A stretch of 64,000 nucleotides of DNA from contig NZ_CABPST010000001.1 in assembly GCF_902459805.1 (NCBI RefSeq), forward strand, positions 372,001 through 436,000, written 5' to 3'. The position numbers and the translations under genes were made by a program. A model generated the notes under the pieces. That model ran no database searches, had not been told where the DNA came from, and saw nothing but the letters and a program-made list of their open reading frames with translations. Source of the DNA: Pandoraea bronchicola (GTDB taxonomy: Bacteria > Pseudomonadota > Gammaproteobacteria > Burkholderiales > Burkholderiaceae). Every line of letters begins with the position of its first letter. Position 1 is the first letter of the stretch. This document shows, piece by piece, positions 1 to 8,810 of this stretch.

Positions 1-600
1 GAACAGATGATCAACATCGGGATACGCGGCGAAGATTTCGGGCGCGGTCCAACGGTAATGCGCGCGCCAATTGCCGGGATTGGCATATTGATTAACCCAC
101 ACCCATTGGGCGTCACGCGCCACTTGCTCCCGGATCCATGCGATGCGTGTGCCAAGGTAGCCGCCCTGTGCATCGCGACGCTCGACGCGCACCACGCGGG
201 CGCCCGCCGCCTGCATGGCACGGATGGCCTGACGCGACGTATTGGGATCGGTCACGCAGATGAACCGGTAGCCGCGATTTGCGCAGACCATGGCCAGCGC
301 CACCCCGAGATTTCCCGACGACGACTCGACAATCTGCGTGTTCGCGTGAATGCGGCCCGTCGATTCCAGGTCTTCGATCAGTTGGAGGGCAGTCTTGAGC
401 TTGATGGAACCGGCCGGATTCAGCCCTTCCAGCTTGAGGTGAACCGTGGCAGGACACAGGCCATCGATCGCCGTGAAGACGGGGGCCGTCGGCTGCAGGA
501 ACGCGCCACCGACACGCAACGGCAGGCCGTCGCGCGCTTTGTCGCCTGCTTCAGGCCCGGCCTGCAACGGCAACGACAACGTTTCGTGCTGATACCCCAC
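1..600 (-). CDS. SbnA-like PLP-dependent cysteine synthase family enzyme (3' end outside window)
   Basis: This is the N-terminal 200 residues of a fold-type II PLP enzyme of the cysteine synthase/SbnA group. SbnA makes N-(2-amino-2-carboxyethyl)-glutamate from O-phosphoserine and glutamate, a step towards 2,3-diaminopropionate. Visible motifs are NPAGSIKLK, carrying the presumed PLP lysine, and ESSSGNLGVALA, the phosphate/substrate loop. RFICVTDPN and GGYLGTRI are typical of the SbnA branch rather than CysK. The start is GTG at 600: a stop lies just upstream in frame and GGGAGGTGAGG provides a strong ribosome site. SbnA normally pairs with an ornithine-cyclodeaminase-like SbnB, which would lie to the left of the window. 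A plain CysK/CysM homologue remains possible. Confidence 0.75.
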   Translation of the reverse strand, partial: MGYQHETLSLPLQAGPEAGDKARDGLPLRVGGAFLQPTAPVFTAIDGLCPATVHLKLEGLNPAGSIKLKTALQLIEDLESTGRIHANTQIVESSSGNLGVALAMVCANRGYRFICVTDPNTSRQAIRAMQAAGARVVRVERRDAQGGYLGTRIAWIREQVARDAQWVWVNQYANPGNWRAHYRWTAPEIFAAYPDVDHLF

Positions 601-901
601 CCCTCACCTCCCGAAGTCCCGCCCGAAGGCGACGCAATGGCGTGGCGAAGCGAAGGGAATGCGGTCCGCAACGTCCTTCGCTCATGCACGCCGTGAAGCG
701 TCATTTAAGCGAACCGGACGAGCGCAGGACACCTGCATAGTCGTGTAGGACGCAGGATGCGGCGGAGAATTTGGGAGCGGGCGTGGGAATCAGCGGGGCA
801 GAGTGCACCAGAAGATCGCGCGATCGGCTCGATCGGCGCGATACCGCGCCTGAAGCTGTCGAACGCGCCCGCAAGGCCCGGCGCGCGTTCGCGGATAACG
901 C
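601..901. other. Intergenic, no gene seen
   Basis: This lies between the start of the SbnA-like gene and the end of bioC, both leftward. I see no convincing gene, terminator or repeat. It should carry the promoter of the SbnA-like gene, but no clear -10/-35 pair stands out. Confidence 0.5.
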
Positions 902-1822
902 TCAGCGCGGCCTGCCGCCGCGTCCGATGTCCTGAATACGAACGACGGCGTTGCCCGCCGCATCGGTCTTTTCGGGAATTTTCCAGGCGTGGCCGTAGAC
1001 GAGCTCGAAGGTCAGCGCAATCGTGCCATCCTCGCCGCGCTGACGCTCCAGCGCCGCGCGCAAGGCCGCATGGCGCGCCCGTCCTGTGAGTCCGTCGCGA
1101 CGCTCCGGCAGCGGATTCACGCCAAGCAAACGCACGTCGCGCAACAGCGTGTCCGGCGATTCGAACGTGAGCGTGAGGCGCTCCATGTCCGTGACCGGCG
1201 TATCGAAGCCGCTCGCCACCATCATGTCGCCCAGATCGTGCATGTCGGTCGGCTCGAGCACATGCGGCACGTGATCGACTTCCGCCCACGCCGCGCGCAG
1301 TTCCCGCAGCGTGTCGGGGCCATATGCCGAGAACATCAGCAAACCGTCCGTGCTCAGCACGCGATGCCACTCAGGAATGACACGATGCGGTTCGCGATAC
1401 CAGTGAAGGGCGAGATTCGACCACACCAGATCGAACGTGCGCGAGGCGAACGGCAGTGCCGAGAAGTCGGCCTGCACCACGCCGTAGGACGGCGCACTGC
1501 GAAGCAGCCGACGCCAGCCGGTCGTCGCGCCTGCCGCAGCCGCCGCCTTTGACATCGCGAACGAGGCGTCGAGCCCCACGCGATAGGCGTCGGGATAGCG
1601 CTCGCCCAAGCTCAACAGGTCACCGCCCGTGCCGCATCCGATGTCCAGCACGCGTGTCGGCTTGAGCTTGATGTACTCGAGCCGGCTCGCGAGCCGCGAC
1701 GCCACCTCCCGCATCAGGAAGTCGGCCTCGTGCCAGTTCGGCGCGCGGCGGTCGAACGCGGTGCGCAAAAAGCGGGCGGAGAACGCTGAGGACGGGGTTT
1801 GGGGAGCGGCAGAAGGCTTCAT
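902..1822 (-). CDS. bioC: BioC-like malonyl-ACP O-methyltransferase
   Basis: Class I SAM-dependent methyltransferase of 306 residues. The glycine-rich SAM loop VLDIGCGTGGDLL is at about residues 58-70, followed by VQADFSALPF and DLVWSNLALHW, which is the typical BioC order. BioC methylates the free carboxyl of malonyl-ACP so that the fatty-acid machinery can build the pimeloyl precursor of biotin. No other biotin genes are adjacent, so the role rests on family resemblance. The C-terminal part after about residue 220 is the longer beta-proteobacterial form. It diverges from comF with only about 35 bp between the two starts. Confidence 0.8.
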   Translation of the reverse strand: MKPSAAPQTPSSAFSARFLRTAFDRRAPNWHEADFLMREVASRLASRLEYIKLKPTRVLDIGCGTGGDLLSLGERYPDAYRVGLDASFAMSKAAAAAGATTGWRRLLRSAPSYGVVQADFSALPFASRTFDLVWSNLALHWYREPHRVIPEWHRVLSTDGLLMFSAYGPDTLRELRAAWAEVDHVPHVLEPTDMHDLGDMMVASGFDTPVTDMERLTLTFESPDTLLRDVRLLGVNPLPERRDGLTGRARHAALRAALERQRGEDGTIALTFELVYGHAWKIPEKTDAAGNAVVRIQDIGRGGRPR

Positions 1823-1857
1823 GGGACAGGCGAAAAGGCGAGTCGGCAGTATACTCG

Positions 1858-2775
1858 TTGCTGTCCAAATGCATCGGGCACCGCCAAGTGGTCCGGCGCA
1901 AACCGGCCACCGGTGCGCCTCGGCGGCACCGGTCGCTCAGTCCGCCACGTCACTTCGTCCCTGCTATCGCCTTGCCCATCGTTCGCGCCACTTTCCCCAC
2001 GCTAGCCAGGCTTGCTGGCGGGCTGCTGCGCCTGGCGTTGCCGGATCACTGCGCGATCTGCCACCGGCGCGCCAAGCGGCAAATCTGCGCAGACTGCGCG
2101 CGCACATTCGACGCCGCCCGTGCCGATGCGCCGCTGCGCTGCCGGCAATGTGCCGCCGCATTGCCATCGCTGGCGATTCCGGTGGATGCCACTACGACAC
2201 TCGATGCCGACGGTGCGACAATTTGCCGCACCCGTTTGCCCGCCGTCTGCGGACGATGCCAGCGGCACCGCCCGGCGTTCGACGAAGCGTTGACGCTCGC
2301 AGACTACGTGGCGCCACTCGATACACTGATGATTCGTCTGAAATACCATGGCATCCTGCCGTTCGCTCGCGAATTCGGCGAACGCCTCGGTGACGCACTG
2401 ACGGCCCGTGGGGACGCCACTGCGCTGCTGGTGCCCGTGCCGCTGGCGCCCTCACGACTCGCGTCGCGTGGCTTCAATCAGGCTTGGGAACTCGCCAGGG
2501 TGGCGTCCCGGCGCGCGAACCTGCCCGCCAGCGCTCATGTGCTGCGGCGTGAACGAACGACTGCTGCGCAGCGGCGTCTGTCACGCGAGGCGCGCAGGCG
2601 CAATCTGCGCGGCGCGTTCGTCGCGAGCGATCACGTCCGTGGACGCCGCATCGTGCTGATCGACGACGTCATGACCACTGGCGCGACCTGCGACGCCGCA
2701 GCCACCGCGCTCAAGGACGCCGGTGCAATACACGTGCTTGCGGCTGTCGTACTGCGTACGCCGTCTTCCCAATAA
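1858..2775 (+). CDS. comF: ComF family phosphoribosyltransferase-like protein
   Basis: ComF/GntX-type protein. An N-terminal zinc-ribbon-like segment contains CAIC, CADC, CRQC and CGRC pairs. A C-terminal type I phosphoribosyltransferase fold follows, with the PRPP loop IVLIDDVMTTGAT and the typical ComF segment RLKYHG. Homologues take part in DNA uptake or unknown nucleotide-linked functions. The start is uncertain: the TTG at 1858 gives 305 residues, but a GTG at 1888 or a TTG near 1972 would place the first cysteine pair at the more usual distance. It reads divergently from bioC and is followed closely by trmL. Confidence 0.8.
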   Translation: MLSKCIGHRQVVRRKPATGAPRRHRSLSPPRHFVPAIALPIVRATFPTLARLAGGLLRLALPDHCAICHRRAKRQICADCARTFDAARADAPLRCRQCAAALPSLAIPVDATTTLDADGATICRTRLPAVCGRCQRHRPAFDEALTLADYVAPLDTLMIRLKYHGILPFAREFGERLGDALTARGDATALLVPVPLAPSRLASRGFNQAWELARVASRRANLPASAHVLRRERTTAAQRRLSREARRRNLRGAFVASDHVRGRRIVLIDDVMTTGATCDAAATALKDAGAIHVLAAVVLRTPSSQ

Positions 2776-2791
2776 CTCTGCCCCCACGCTC

Positions 2792-3262
2792 ATGTTCAAC
2801 GTCGTTCTCGTCTCGCCTGAAATCCCGCCGAACACCGGTAACGTGATTCGCCTGTGCGCCAACACAGGCGCACGGCTGCATCTGATCGAACCTCTCGGTT
2901 TTCCGTTGGACGACGCGCGTATGCGCCGCGCCGGCCTCGACTATCACGAGTATGCAGAGATGAAGGTTCACCGGGACTGGGAGGCGTTTCTGGCTGCCGA
3001 GACACCCGATCCCGCACGGATGTTTGCGCTCACGACGCGCGGTTCGCGGCCCTTTGGCGAATTGTCGTTTGCGCCGGGCGACTGGTTCATCTTCGGATCG
3101 GAAACGCGTGGGCTCGCCCCGGAATTGCTGGACACATTCGCCACCACGCAACGCGTACGCCTGCCGATGCGTCCCGGCAACCGCAGCCTCAATCTGTCGA
3201 ATACGGTTGCCGTGGTGGTCTTCGAAGCGTGGCGTCAGCAGGGTTACGCGCAAGGCGCCTGA
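2792..3262 (+). CDS. trmL: tRNA (cytidine/uridine-34-2'-O)-methyltransferase TrmL
   Basis: SPOUT-class methyltransferase of 156 residues, the usual length for TrmL. It methylates the 2'-OH of the wobble nucleotide in tRNA-Leu isoacceptors. Diagnostic segments are PEIPPNTGNVIRLCANTG near the N-terminus, FGSETRGLAPELL in the middle, and the trefoil-knot SAM motif RLPMRPGNRSLNLSNTVAVV near the C-terminus. The ATG at 2792 begins MFNVVLVSPEIPPNTG, the family's normal start. It lies 16 bp after comF and is probably co-transcribed. It converges on gpsA. Confidence 0.93.
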   Translation: MFNVVLVSPEIPPNTGNVIRLCANTGARLHLIEPLGFPLDDARMRRAGLDYHEYAEMKVHRDWEAFLAAETPDPARMFALTTRGSRPFGELSFAPGDWFIFGSETRGLAPELLDTFATTQRVRLPMRPGNRSLNLSNTVAVVVFEAWRQQGYAQGA

Positions 3263-3503
3263 CTGGGGAATTTCGCTGGATAGCCCGCGAACATCGGTGC
3301 GTCGACGCCGACGGACGGCTTACGACATGGGCTCGACGCCCTTGTGACGAGGGTCGGCGACGAAAGGGAGACGCCGCAGCAGCGGAAATACGGAAAAACC
3401 GAAAATGCAAAAGCACGGTACACCGGCGATCCCGGGAAGGATCACCGGCCGGCCGTGTGGAGCCTGATGCCGCCGCACAGACGGCGCGGCATGCGGCGAC
3501 GCG

Positions 3504-4517
3504 TTAGCCCGCGTCGCCCTCACGTTCAGCGCGAGCGTCGCGCCGCAGCAGGGCTTCCACCGCCGCGCGGGCGGGCAAACCTTCGAACAATGTGGCACAG
3601 ACGGCGTCGGTAATCGGCATCTCGACGCCATGCGCACGGGCCAGATCACGCACCGCGCGAGCACATCGTACGCCCTCGGCCACATGGCCCAACGACGCAA
3701 GCACGTCATCGAGCGACTTGCCCGTCGCCAGTTGCAAACCGACCGTGCGGTTACGCGACAAATCACCGGTCGCCGTCAGGATCAGATCGCCCATGCCCGT
3801 CAGCCCCATGAACGTCTCGGGCTTACCGCCCAACGCAACGCCCAGGCGGGTCATTTCCGCCAGACCGCGTGTCACCAGCGCAGCGCGAGCGTTGAGACCC
3901 AGACCTAACCCATCGCTCACGCCCGTGGCAATCGCGAGTACGTTTTTCACGGCGCCACCCACTTCGACACCGACCAAGTCGTCACTCGAGTAGATGCGCA
4001 ATGCGCCGAAGTGACAGGCGGCGATCGTCAACTCGCACAGCGACGCCACCCCGCTGGCAATGGTCAGCGCTGCCGGCAGCCCCTGCGCGACCTCGCGCGC
4101 AAAGCTCGGCCCGGAGAGCGAACCACCCGCGACCTGCGGAAGTACCTCGGCAACGATCTGATGTGGCAGCAGCCCGGTGTCAGCCTCGAAACCCTTGCAC
4201 AGCCAGATCAGATTCTGCGGAGGATGCGCGGCGAGCGCCATATGGCCAGCCAATGCGCGCAAGCCCGCAACGGGCACGGCAGCTACGCACAATGCGTGCT
4301 CGCCCGCGCCATGCGCCAGCGCCTTGGCGAAATCGGCTTCGAATCGCAGACGGGGAGACAGCGTCGAACCGGGGAGATAGGCGGAATTCTCGTGGGAGGT
4401 GGTCAGTTGCTCCACGAGCGCAGCGTCGCGCGCCCAAAGGACAACGTCATGGCGTGCTGCCATGTGACTCGCCATTGCAGTGCCCCAGGCACCTGCACCG
4501 AATACGGCAATCTTCAT
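3504..4517 (-). CDS. gpsA: NAD(P)H-dependent glycerol-3-phosphate dehydrogenase
   Basis: Reduces dihydroxyacetone phosphate to sn-glycerol-3-phosphate for phospholipid synthesis in the cytoplasm. The N-terminal Rossmann motif [14 protein letters not shown], the segment [11 protein letters not shown], the catalytic-lysine region [14 protein letters not shown] and the loop [18 protein letters not shown] are all present. At 337 residues it has full family length. It is the last gene of the leftward rhodanese-grxC-secB-gpsA group, 63 bp after secB; this linkage is common in proteobacteria. Confidence 0.95.
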   Translation of the reverse strand: MKIAVFGAGAWGTAMASHMAARHDVVLWARDAALVEQLTTSHENSAYLPGSTLSPRLRFEADFAKALAHGAGEHALCVAAVPVAGLRALAGHMALAAHPPQNLIWLCKGFEADTGLLPHQIVAEVLPQVAGGSLSGPSFAREVAQGLPAALTIASGVASLCELTIAACHFGALRIYSSDDLVGVEVGGAVKNVLAIATGVSDGLGLGLNARAALVTRGLAEMTRLGVALGGKPETFMGLTGMGDLILTATGDLSRNRTVGLQLATGKSLDDVLASLGHVAEGVRCARAVRDLARAHGVEMPITDAVCATLFEGLPARAAVEALLRRDARAEREGDAG

Positions 4518-4580
4518 GAGGGAGGCCTCGACGCAAAAGCCGGCGCAAGGCCGGCCATCGCGTCGGTCAAGCGCAAGCGC

Positions 4581-5087
4581 TTAGTGGGTCTGGGCGGACG
4601 AGCCGTCAGGCATCACGATGCCCGGAGCCGGCGTCTCGCCGTTGGCCGCTTGTTGCTCGGCCAGTTGCGCCAGACGTTGCTCGTAGAGCGCCTGGAAGTT
4701 CACTTCGGCCAGATGGATCGGCTGGAAGCCAGCGCGGCTGATGGCATCGGCCACGTTGGCGCGCAGGTACGGGTAGACGATCGTCGGGCAGGCGATACCG
4801 ATGAGCGGATCGAGCTGCTCGACCGGCACATTACGGATTTCGAAAATACCGGCTTGCTTGCCTTCGACCAGGAACGCGACCTTGTCCTTGATCTTGGCCG
4901 TCACCGTGGCGATCACGGCGACTTCGAAGATTTCCTCGGCCAGACGCTCAGCGGCGACGTCCAGTTGCACTTCAACGGTCGGCATCTCCTGCTCGAGGAA
5001 GATCGCGGGCGAATTCGGCTGCTCGAGCGACAGATCTTTCAGGTAAGCGCGCTGGATGCTGAAAAACGGCTGATTCTGGTCGGACAT
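4581..5087 (-). CDS. secB: Protein-export chaperone SecB
   Basis: Tetrameric cytoplasmic chaperone that holds presecretory proteins unfolded and delivers them to SecA. It has 168 residues starting [20 protein letters not shown], with the family signature PNSPAIF and the SecA-contact region [25 protein letters not shown] chose the ATG at 5087 over an earlier in-frame codon because CCAAGGAAACG provides a ribosome site and SecB proteins begin here. It lies 66 bp downstream of grxC in the same direction. Confidence 0.95.
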   Translation of the reverse strand: MSDQNQPFFSIQRAYLKDLSLEQPNSPAIFLEQEMPTVEVQLDVAAERLAEEIFEVAVIATVTAKIKDKVAFLVEGKQAGIFEIRNVPVEQLDPLIGIACPTIVYPYLRANVADAISRAGFQPIHLAEVNFQALYEQRLAQLAEQQAANGETPAPGIVMPDGSSAQTH

Positions 5088-5153
5088 TTCGTTTCCTTGG
5101 GTATAAGACAGCCGCGCAGGCACGCGGCTGGGCGCACTATTTTGCAGGCGGTA

Positions 5154-5414
5154 TCAGGCCGCTTGCAAGAGCGGCAGGAGGCCACCGGCACGATCGAGTG
5201 CCGACAGATCGTCGTAACCGCCAACGTGACGATCGTCGATGTAGATCTGGGGCACCGTACGGCGGCCCGTGCGCGTCATCATTTCCTCGCGGCGGGCAGG
5301 TTCCTTGTCGATCAGAATCTTCTCGATGTCCTGAACGCCGCGCTGGCGCAGCAGACGTTCCGCCATCTGGCAATAAGGGCACACTTGCGTGCTGTACATC
5401 ACGATCTTCGGCAT
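5154..5414 (-). CDS. grxC: Glutaredoxin 3
   Basis: Small dithiol glutaredoxin of 86 residues that uses glutathione to reduce protein disulfides. The active site CPYC is at residues 12-15, and the cis-proline loop TVPQIYID and GGYDDL, which bind glutathione, are intact. GAGGAGTT upstream supports the ATG at 5414. It sits between the rhodanese-like gene (17 bp upstream) and secB; the grxC-secB pairing is common in proteobacteria. gshA and gshB, which make its reductant, are also in this window. Confidence 0.94.
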   Translation of the reverse strand: MPKIVMYSTQVCPYCQMAERLLRQRGVQDIEKILIDKEPARREEMMTRTGRRTVPQIYIDDRHVGGYDDLSALDRAGGLLPLLQAA

Positions 5415-5431
5415 GACTTGCAACTCCTCGA

Positions 5432-5839
5432 TTACTTGACGACCGGCAGGCCGGCTTCCTGCCAGGCAGCGATACCGCCCTGGAGGCTGAATGCCTCAGC
5501 ATAGCCAAGATTGCGCAGGAGCGTCTGGGCGCGCGCCGAGCGCTGACCGCTCTTGCAAACGATCAGTACCGGCGCTGCCTTGTTTTTGATGACCTGAGCG
5601 ACTTTTTGCTCCACGTCGTCGAGCGGCACGTTTCGCGCCGACGGCAGGTGGCCGTTGGCAAACTCCTCTCCCGAACGCACGTCGAGCACCACGGCGCCCT
5701 TACGGTTAATGAGCTGGGTCGCTTCCATGGTCGACAGTCCGCGACCGCCGCGCTTGAAGACCGGCCAGGCCAGCATGCCGCCTGAAACCAGGGCAATCGC
5801 GATCAGCGCGAGGTTGGTGTAATCGGAAAAGAACTTCAC
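5432..5839 (-). CDS. Membrane-anchored rhodanese-like protein
   Basis: Single rhodanese domain behind one N-terminal membrane helix (about residues 7-25, NLALIAIALVSGGMLAWPVF). The active-site loop VCKSGQRSA carries the catalytic cysteine, and DVRSGEEFANGHLPSARNVP is the classical rhodanese entry motif. The likely role is sulfur transfer at the membrane, in the YibN style; the substrate is unknown. I start it at GTG 5839 because AGGTGG lies just upstream and the longer open frame has no membrane-protein character. It is first in the leftward operon with grxC, secB and gpsA. Confidence 0.85.
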   Translation of the reverse strand: MKFFSDYTNLALIAIALVSGGMLAWPVFKRGGRGLSTMEATQLINRKGAVVLDVRSGEEFANGHLPSARNVPLDDVEQKVAQVIKNKAAPVLIVCKSGQRSARAQTLLRNLGYAEAFSLQGGIAAWQEAGLPVVK

Positions 5840-5872
5840 AAACCACCTGAAAAAGATCAAAAGAATCCGATC

Positions 5873-5878
5873 ATTATA
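5873..5878 (-). promoter_or_regulatory. Putative -10 box of the rhodanese-grxC-secB-gpsA operon
   Basis: TATAAT on the minus strand, inside an AT-rich island in the divergent gap with gpmA. It would start transcription about 27 nt before the GTG at 5839. No good -35 box is seen 17 bp upstream. Confidence 0.4.
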
Positions 5879-6072
5879 AAATAATCCGTGATTGCGCCGA
5901 CGGGTCGTGTTGCCAATCGCTGCGCCGGACATCGGTGGCCACTTCGCTGCGGCCCCGAATGTCCCTGATTTGCTGCCGCAAAGCCCTTGCCGGGCCTTGC
6001 TGCGCAAGGCGCTGCGAACCGCCTTCGTCTCGCCGGCTGCCCCCGCTTTCCAACTCTGACTGAAGTTTGCTC

Positions 6073-6819
6073 ATGTACAAGCTCGTTCTCATCCGCCACG
6101 GCGAATCGACGTGGAACAAGGAAAATCGCTTCACCGGCTGGGTCGACGTCGACCTGACCGAAAAGGGCGTCGCCGAAGCCAGCCAGGCCGGCAATCTGCT
6201 CGCCGAAGCCGGTTTCCAGTTCGATCTCGCCTACACGTCTGTCCTCAAGCGCGCGATCCGCACCCTGTGGCACGTCCAGGACGCCATGGACCAGATGTGG
6301 ATTCCCGTCGTGCATAGCTGGCGCCTGAATGAGCGTCACTACGGCGCCCTGGCCGGTCTGAACAAGGCCGAGACCGCCGCCAAGTACGGCGACGAACAGG
6401 TTCACGTGTGGCGCCGCAGCTACGACACGCCGCCGCCGCCGTTGGCTGCGGACGACGAGCGCAGCTCGTACAACGACCCGCGTTACGCCAAGCTCAAGCG
6501 CGAAGAGATTCCGCTCACCGAGTGCCTGAAGGACACCGTGGCGCGCGTATTGCCGCTGTGGAACGAGTCGATCGGCCCGGCCGTGCTCGCCGGCAAGCAG
6601 GTGCTCGTCGCCGCGCATGGCAATTCGCTGCGTGCGCTCATCAAGCATCTCGACAACATTTCGGATGACGACATCGCCGGCCTGAACATCCCGAACGGCA
6701 CGCCGCTCGTGTATGAACTGGACGCCGACCTGAAACCGATTCGTCATTACTATCTGGGCGATCAGGAGAAGATCGCCGGTGCACTGGCCGCCGTGGCAGC
6801 CCAAGGCAAATCGAAGTAA
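6073..6819 (+). CDS. gpmA: 2,3-bisphosphoglycerate-dependent phosphoglycerate mutase
   Basis: Interconverts 3- and 2-phosphoglycerate in glycolysis and gluconeogenesis. It has 248 residues, the normal length. The phosphohistidine motif [18 protein letters not shown] is at the N-terminus, followed by [11 protein letters not shown] and the second histidine in [17 protein letters not shown]. The ATG at 6073 gives [10 protein letters not shown], the standard start. It diverges from the rhodanese operon. A GC-rich hairpin follows at 6855-6879. Confidence 0.96.
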   Translation: MYKLVLIRHGESTWNKENRFTGWVDVDLTEKGVAEASQAGNLLAEAGFQFDLAYTSVLKRAIRTLWHVQDAMDQMWIPVVHSWRLNERHYGALAGLNKAETAAKYGDEQVHVWRRSYDTPPPPLAADDERSSYNDPRYAKLKREEIPLTECLKDTVARVLPLWNESIGPAVLAGKQVLVAAHGNSLRALIKHLDNISDDDIAGLNIPNGTPLVYELDADLKPIRHYYLGDQEKIAGALAAVAAQGKSK

Positions 6820-7183
6820 TCGCCGAGCGTCGCCCGAAGCGATAGCCGGAACCCGGCGCACCGCCCCCAGCGGTGCGCCCCCCTCCCTTCAGCCCCCTCC
6901 GTAATACCCCGTAACACGATTTCGGTGGCTTGCGCGCCCCCTCTTTTTCGGTCCTCCATCACCTGCCAGCGTGCGTTCTGCCTGCAAAAGCGGTGGACCA
7001 AGGAAGGACGCCCGGCCGGAATCCCGCCACAACAGCACGTTGAACGGAACTTTTTGCAGAACCACTCGGGAAAAGTCCCTGTCGAATGGGCAATGTCCGC
7101 CCCGCGGGCAAACGGTTATACTTCGCCAAAGTGCGCGCGCCCATTGGCGGGCGCCCCGAAAAATCCGGAATTTCCACGCCTAT
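6820..7183. other. Intergenic gpmA-ctpA
   Basis: Contains a 9-bp-stem hairpin (GGCGCACCG / CGGTGCGCC, 6855-6879) after gpmA without a T-tract, so it is a weak or Rho-assisted terminator at best. TATACT at 7117-7122, about 60 nt before ctpA, is a plausible -10 box. No gene is seen. Confidence 0.4.
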
Positions 7184-8740
7184 ATGCGCCAAACCCTCAA
7201 ACACATCGGCCTGATCGTGCTGGGCCTCGCGACCGGTGCGGCTGCCACCCTCGCGTTCTCGCAGGCTTCCGCACAAAGCGCTACCACGCCGTTGCCGCTC
7301 GAACAGCTTCGCCTGCTGGCCGAAGTGTTCGGTCAGATCAAGCGTGAGTATGTGCAGCCGGTTGACGACAAAAAGCTGCTGACGGCAGCGATCAAGGGCA
7401 TGGTGTCCAGCCTAGATCCGCACTCGTCTTACCTGGACAAGGAAGAATACAAAGAGCTGCAAGAGCAGACGCGCGGCCGCTTCGCGGGTCTCGGCATCGA
7501 GATTTCGCAGGAAGACGGCCTCGTGAAGGTGATCTCGCCGATCGAGGACAGCCCGGCCTTCAAGGCGGGTCTGAAGCCTGGCGACCTGATTACCCGCATC
7601 GACGACAAGCCTGTGCGCGGCATGACCCTCGACCAGGCGGTCAAGCGCATGCGCGGCGCCCCCGGCAGCAAGGTCACGCTGACGATCTTCCGCAAGTCGG
7701 ACGAGCGCACGTTCCCGGTGTCGATCGTGCGTGCGGAAATTCGCGTGCAGAGCGTCAAGGGCAAGCTGCTCGAGCCGGGTATCGGTTACGTGCGCATCAC
7801 CAGCTTCCAGGAACGCACCGTGCCGGATCTGGCCAAGAAGCTGCAGGAACTGGCCAAGGATCAACCGCTCAAGGGTCTGGTGCTCGATCTGCGTAACAAC
7901 GGCGGCGGCATTCTCCAGTCCGCAGTCGGCGTGTCCGCCGCGTTCCTCAAGGACGGTGCGACGGTCGTGACGACCAACGGTCAGATCGAAGACGCCAAGC
8001 AGAAGTACACGGCCACCTTTGACAACTATCGTCTGTCGGCCAGTCCGGAAGATCCGCTCAAGGGCGAAGCGCCCATCTGGAAGACGGTGCCGATGGTGGT
8101 GCTGGTGAATGCTTATTCGGCGTCGGCGTCGGAAATCGTGGCCGGGGCGCTGCAGGATTCGAAGCGCGCGCTGATCATGGGCAAGACGACCTTCGGCAAG
8201 GGCTCGGTGCAAACCGTGCGTCAACTGTCGCCCGACACCGCGCTGCGTCTGACCACGGCGTACTACTACACGCCGAGCGGCCGCTCGATCCAGTCCATCG
8301 GCATCAAGCCGGACGTGCCGGTCGACCAGAATCCGAAGGGTGATCCGGACGACGTGCTGGTCACGCGCGAAATCGATTATCAAAACCATCTGCACAACAC
8401 GCAAACGCCTGACGAGCAGAAGGAAATCGACGCCCGCGAAGCTCGCCGCCTGGAAGAACTGCGCCGCCTCGAGGAAGAGAACGCGAAGAAGACGCCGGAA
8501 GAGCGCAAGAAGGAACGTGAAGAACGCCTGCCGGATCTGGGTAGCGCCGACGACTTCATGCTCCAGCAGGCCATCCGTCAGCTCAAGGGCGAGCCGGTCC
8601 AGCGCACGAAGTCGCGTCTGGAAGCCAACGCTGGCCCGATGCCGAAGGACGCTTCGAAGGCCGCGGCACCTGCCGCTGGCGCGAAGTCGGATCCGAAGAC
8701 CGATACCGTCGTACCGGCCAAGCCGGCGGACAAGAAGTAA
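7184..8740 (+). CDS. ctpA: S41 family C-terminal processing peptidase
   Basis: Periplasmic tail-specific serine protease of 518 residues. In order it has a signal peptide (MRQTLKHIGLIVLGLATGAA, cleaved near AQS), an N-terminal helical part, a PDZ domain (about residues 100-180, GLGIEISQEDG, SPAFKAGLKPGD) and the S41 core. The core carries the nucleophile in SASASEIVAGALQD and the lysine in MGKTTFGKGSVQ. The last 100 residues are charged and rich in Glu, Lys and Ala, a low-complexity tail. The ATG at 7184 was chosen because it directly precedes the signal peptide. A strong terminator follows. Confidence 0.9.
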   Translation: MRQTLKHIGLIVLGLATGAAATLAFSQASAQSATTPLPLEQLRLLAEVFGQIKREYVQPVDDKKLLTAAIKGMVSSLDPHSSYLDKEEYKELQEQTRGRFAGLGIEISQEDGLVKVISPIEDSPAFKAGLKPGDLITRIDDKPVRGMTLDQAVKRMRGAPGSKVTLTIFRKSDERTFPVSIVRAEIRVQSVKGKLLEPGIGYVRITSFQERTVPDLAKKLQELAKDQPLKGLVLDLRNNGGGILQSAVGVSAAFLKDGATVVTTNGQIEDAKQKYTATFDNYRLSASPEDPLKGEAPIWKTVPMVVLVNAYSASASEIVAGALQDSKRALIMGKTTFGKGSVQTVRQLSPDTALRLTTAYYYTPSGRSIQSIGIKPDVPVDQNPKGDPDDVLVTREIDYQNHLHNTQTPDEQKEIDAREARRLEELRRLEEENAKKTPEERKKEREERLPDLGSADDFMLQQAIRQLKGEPVQRTKSRLEANAGPMPKDASKAAAPAAGAKSDPKTDTVVPAKPADKK

Positions 8741-8759
8741 GCATCCGCTTTACACTAGC

Positions 8760-8793
8760 AACCGTGCCCGCGAAAGCCGGCACGGTTTTTTTA
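8760..8793 (+). terminator. Rho-independent terminator after ctpA
   Basis: Perfect 9-bp stem AACCGTGCC / GGCACGGTT followed by a run of seven T. It ends only 17 nt before the moeB-like start codon. Confidence 0.85.
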
Positions 8794-8810
8794 TTCCTAT
8801 CCGTTTTGCG

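Noticed and set aside
705-1370. 221-codon minus-strand frame overlapping bioC
   Set aside because: Frame-shifted copy of bioC on the same strand; composition dominated by Arg/Ala.
3320-3503. Minus-strand extension after gpsA encoding a short hydrophobic stretch
   Set aside because: No start codon with a ribosome site outside gpsA and no homologue recognised; treated as non-coding.
4011-5504. 497-codon open frame opposite gpsA, secB and grxC
   Set aside because: It mirrors three well-recognised genes and has the Arg/His-rich composition of antisense frames in high-GC DNA.
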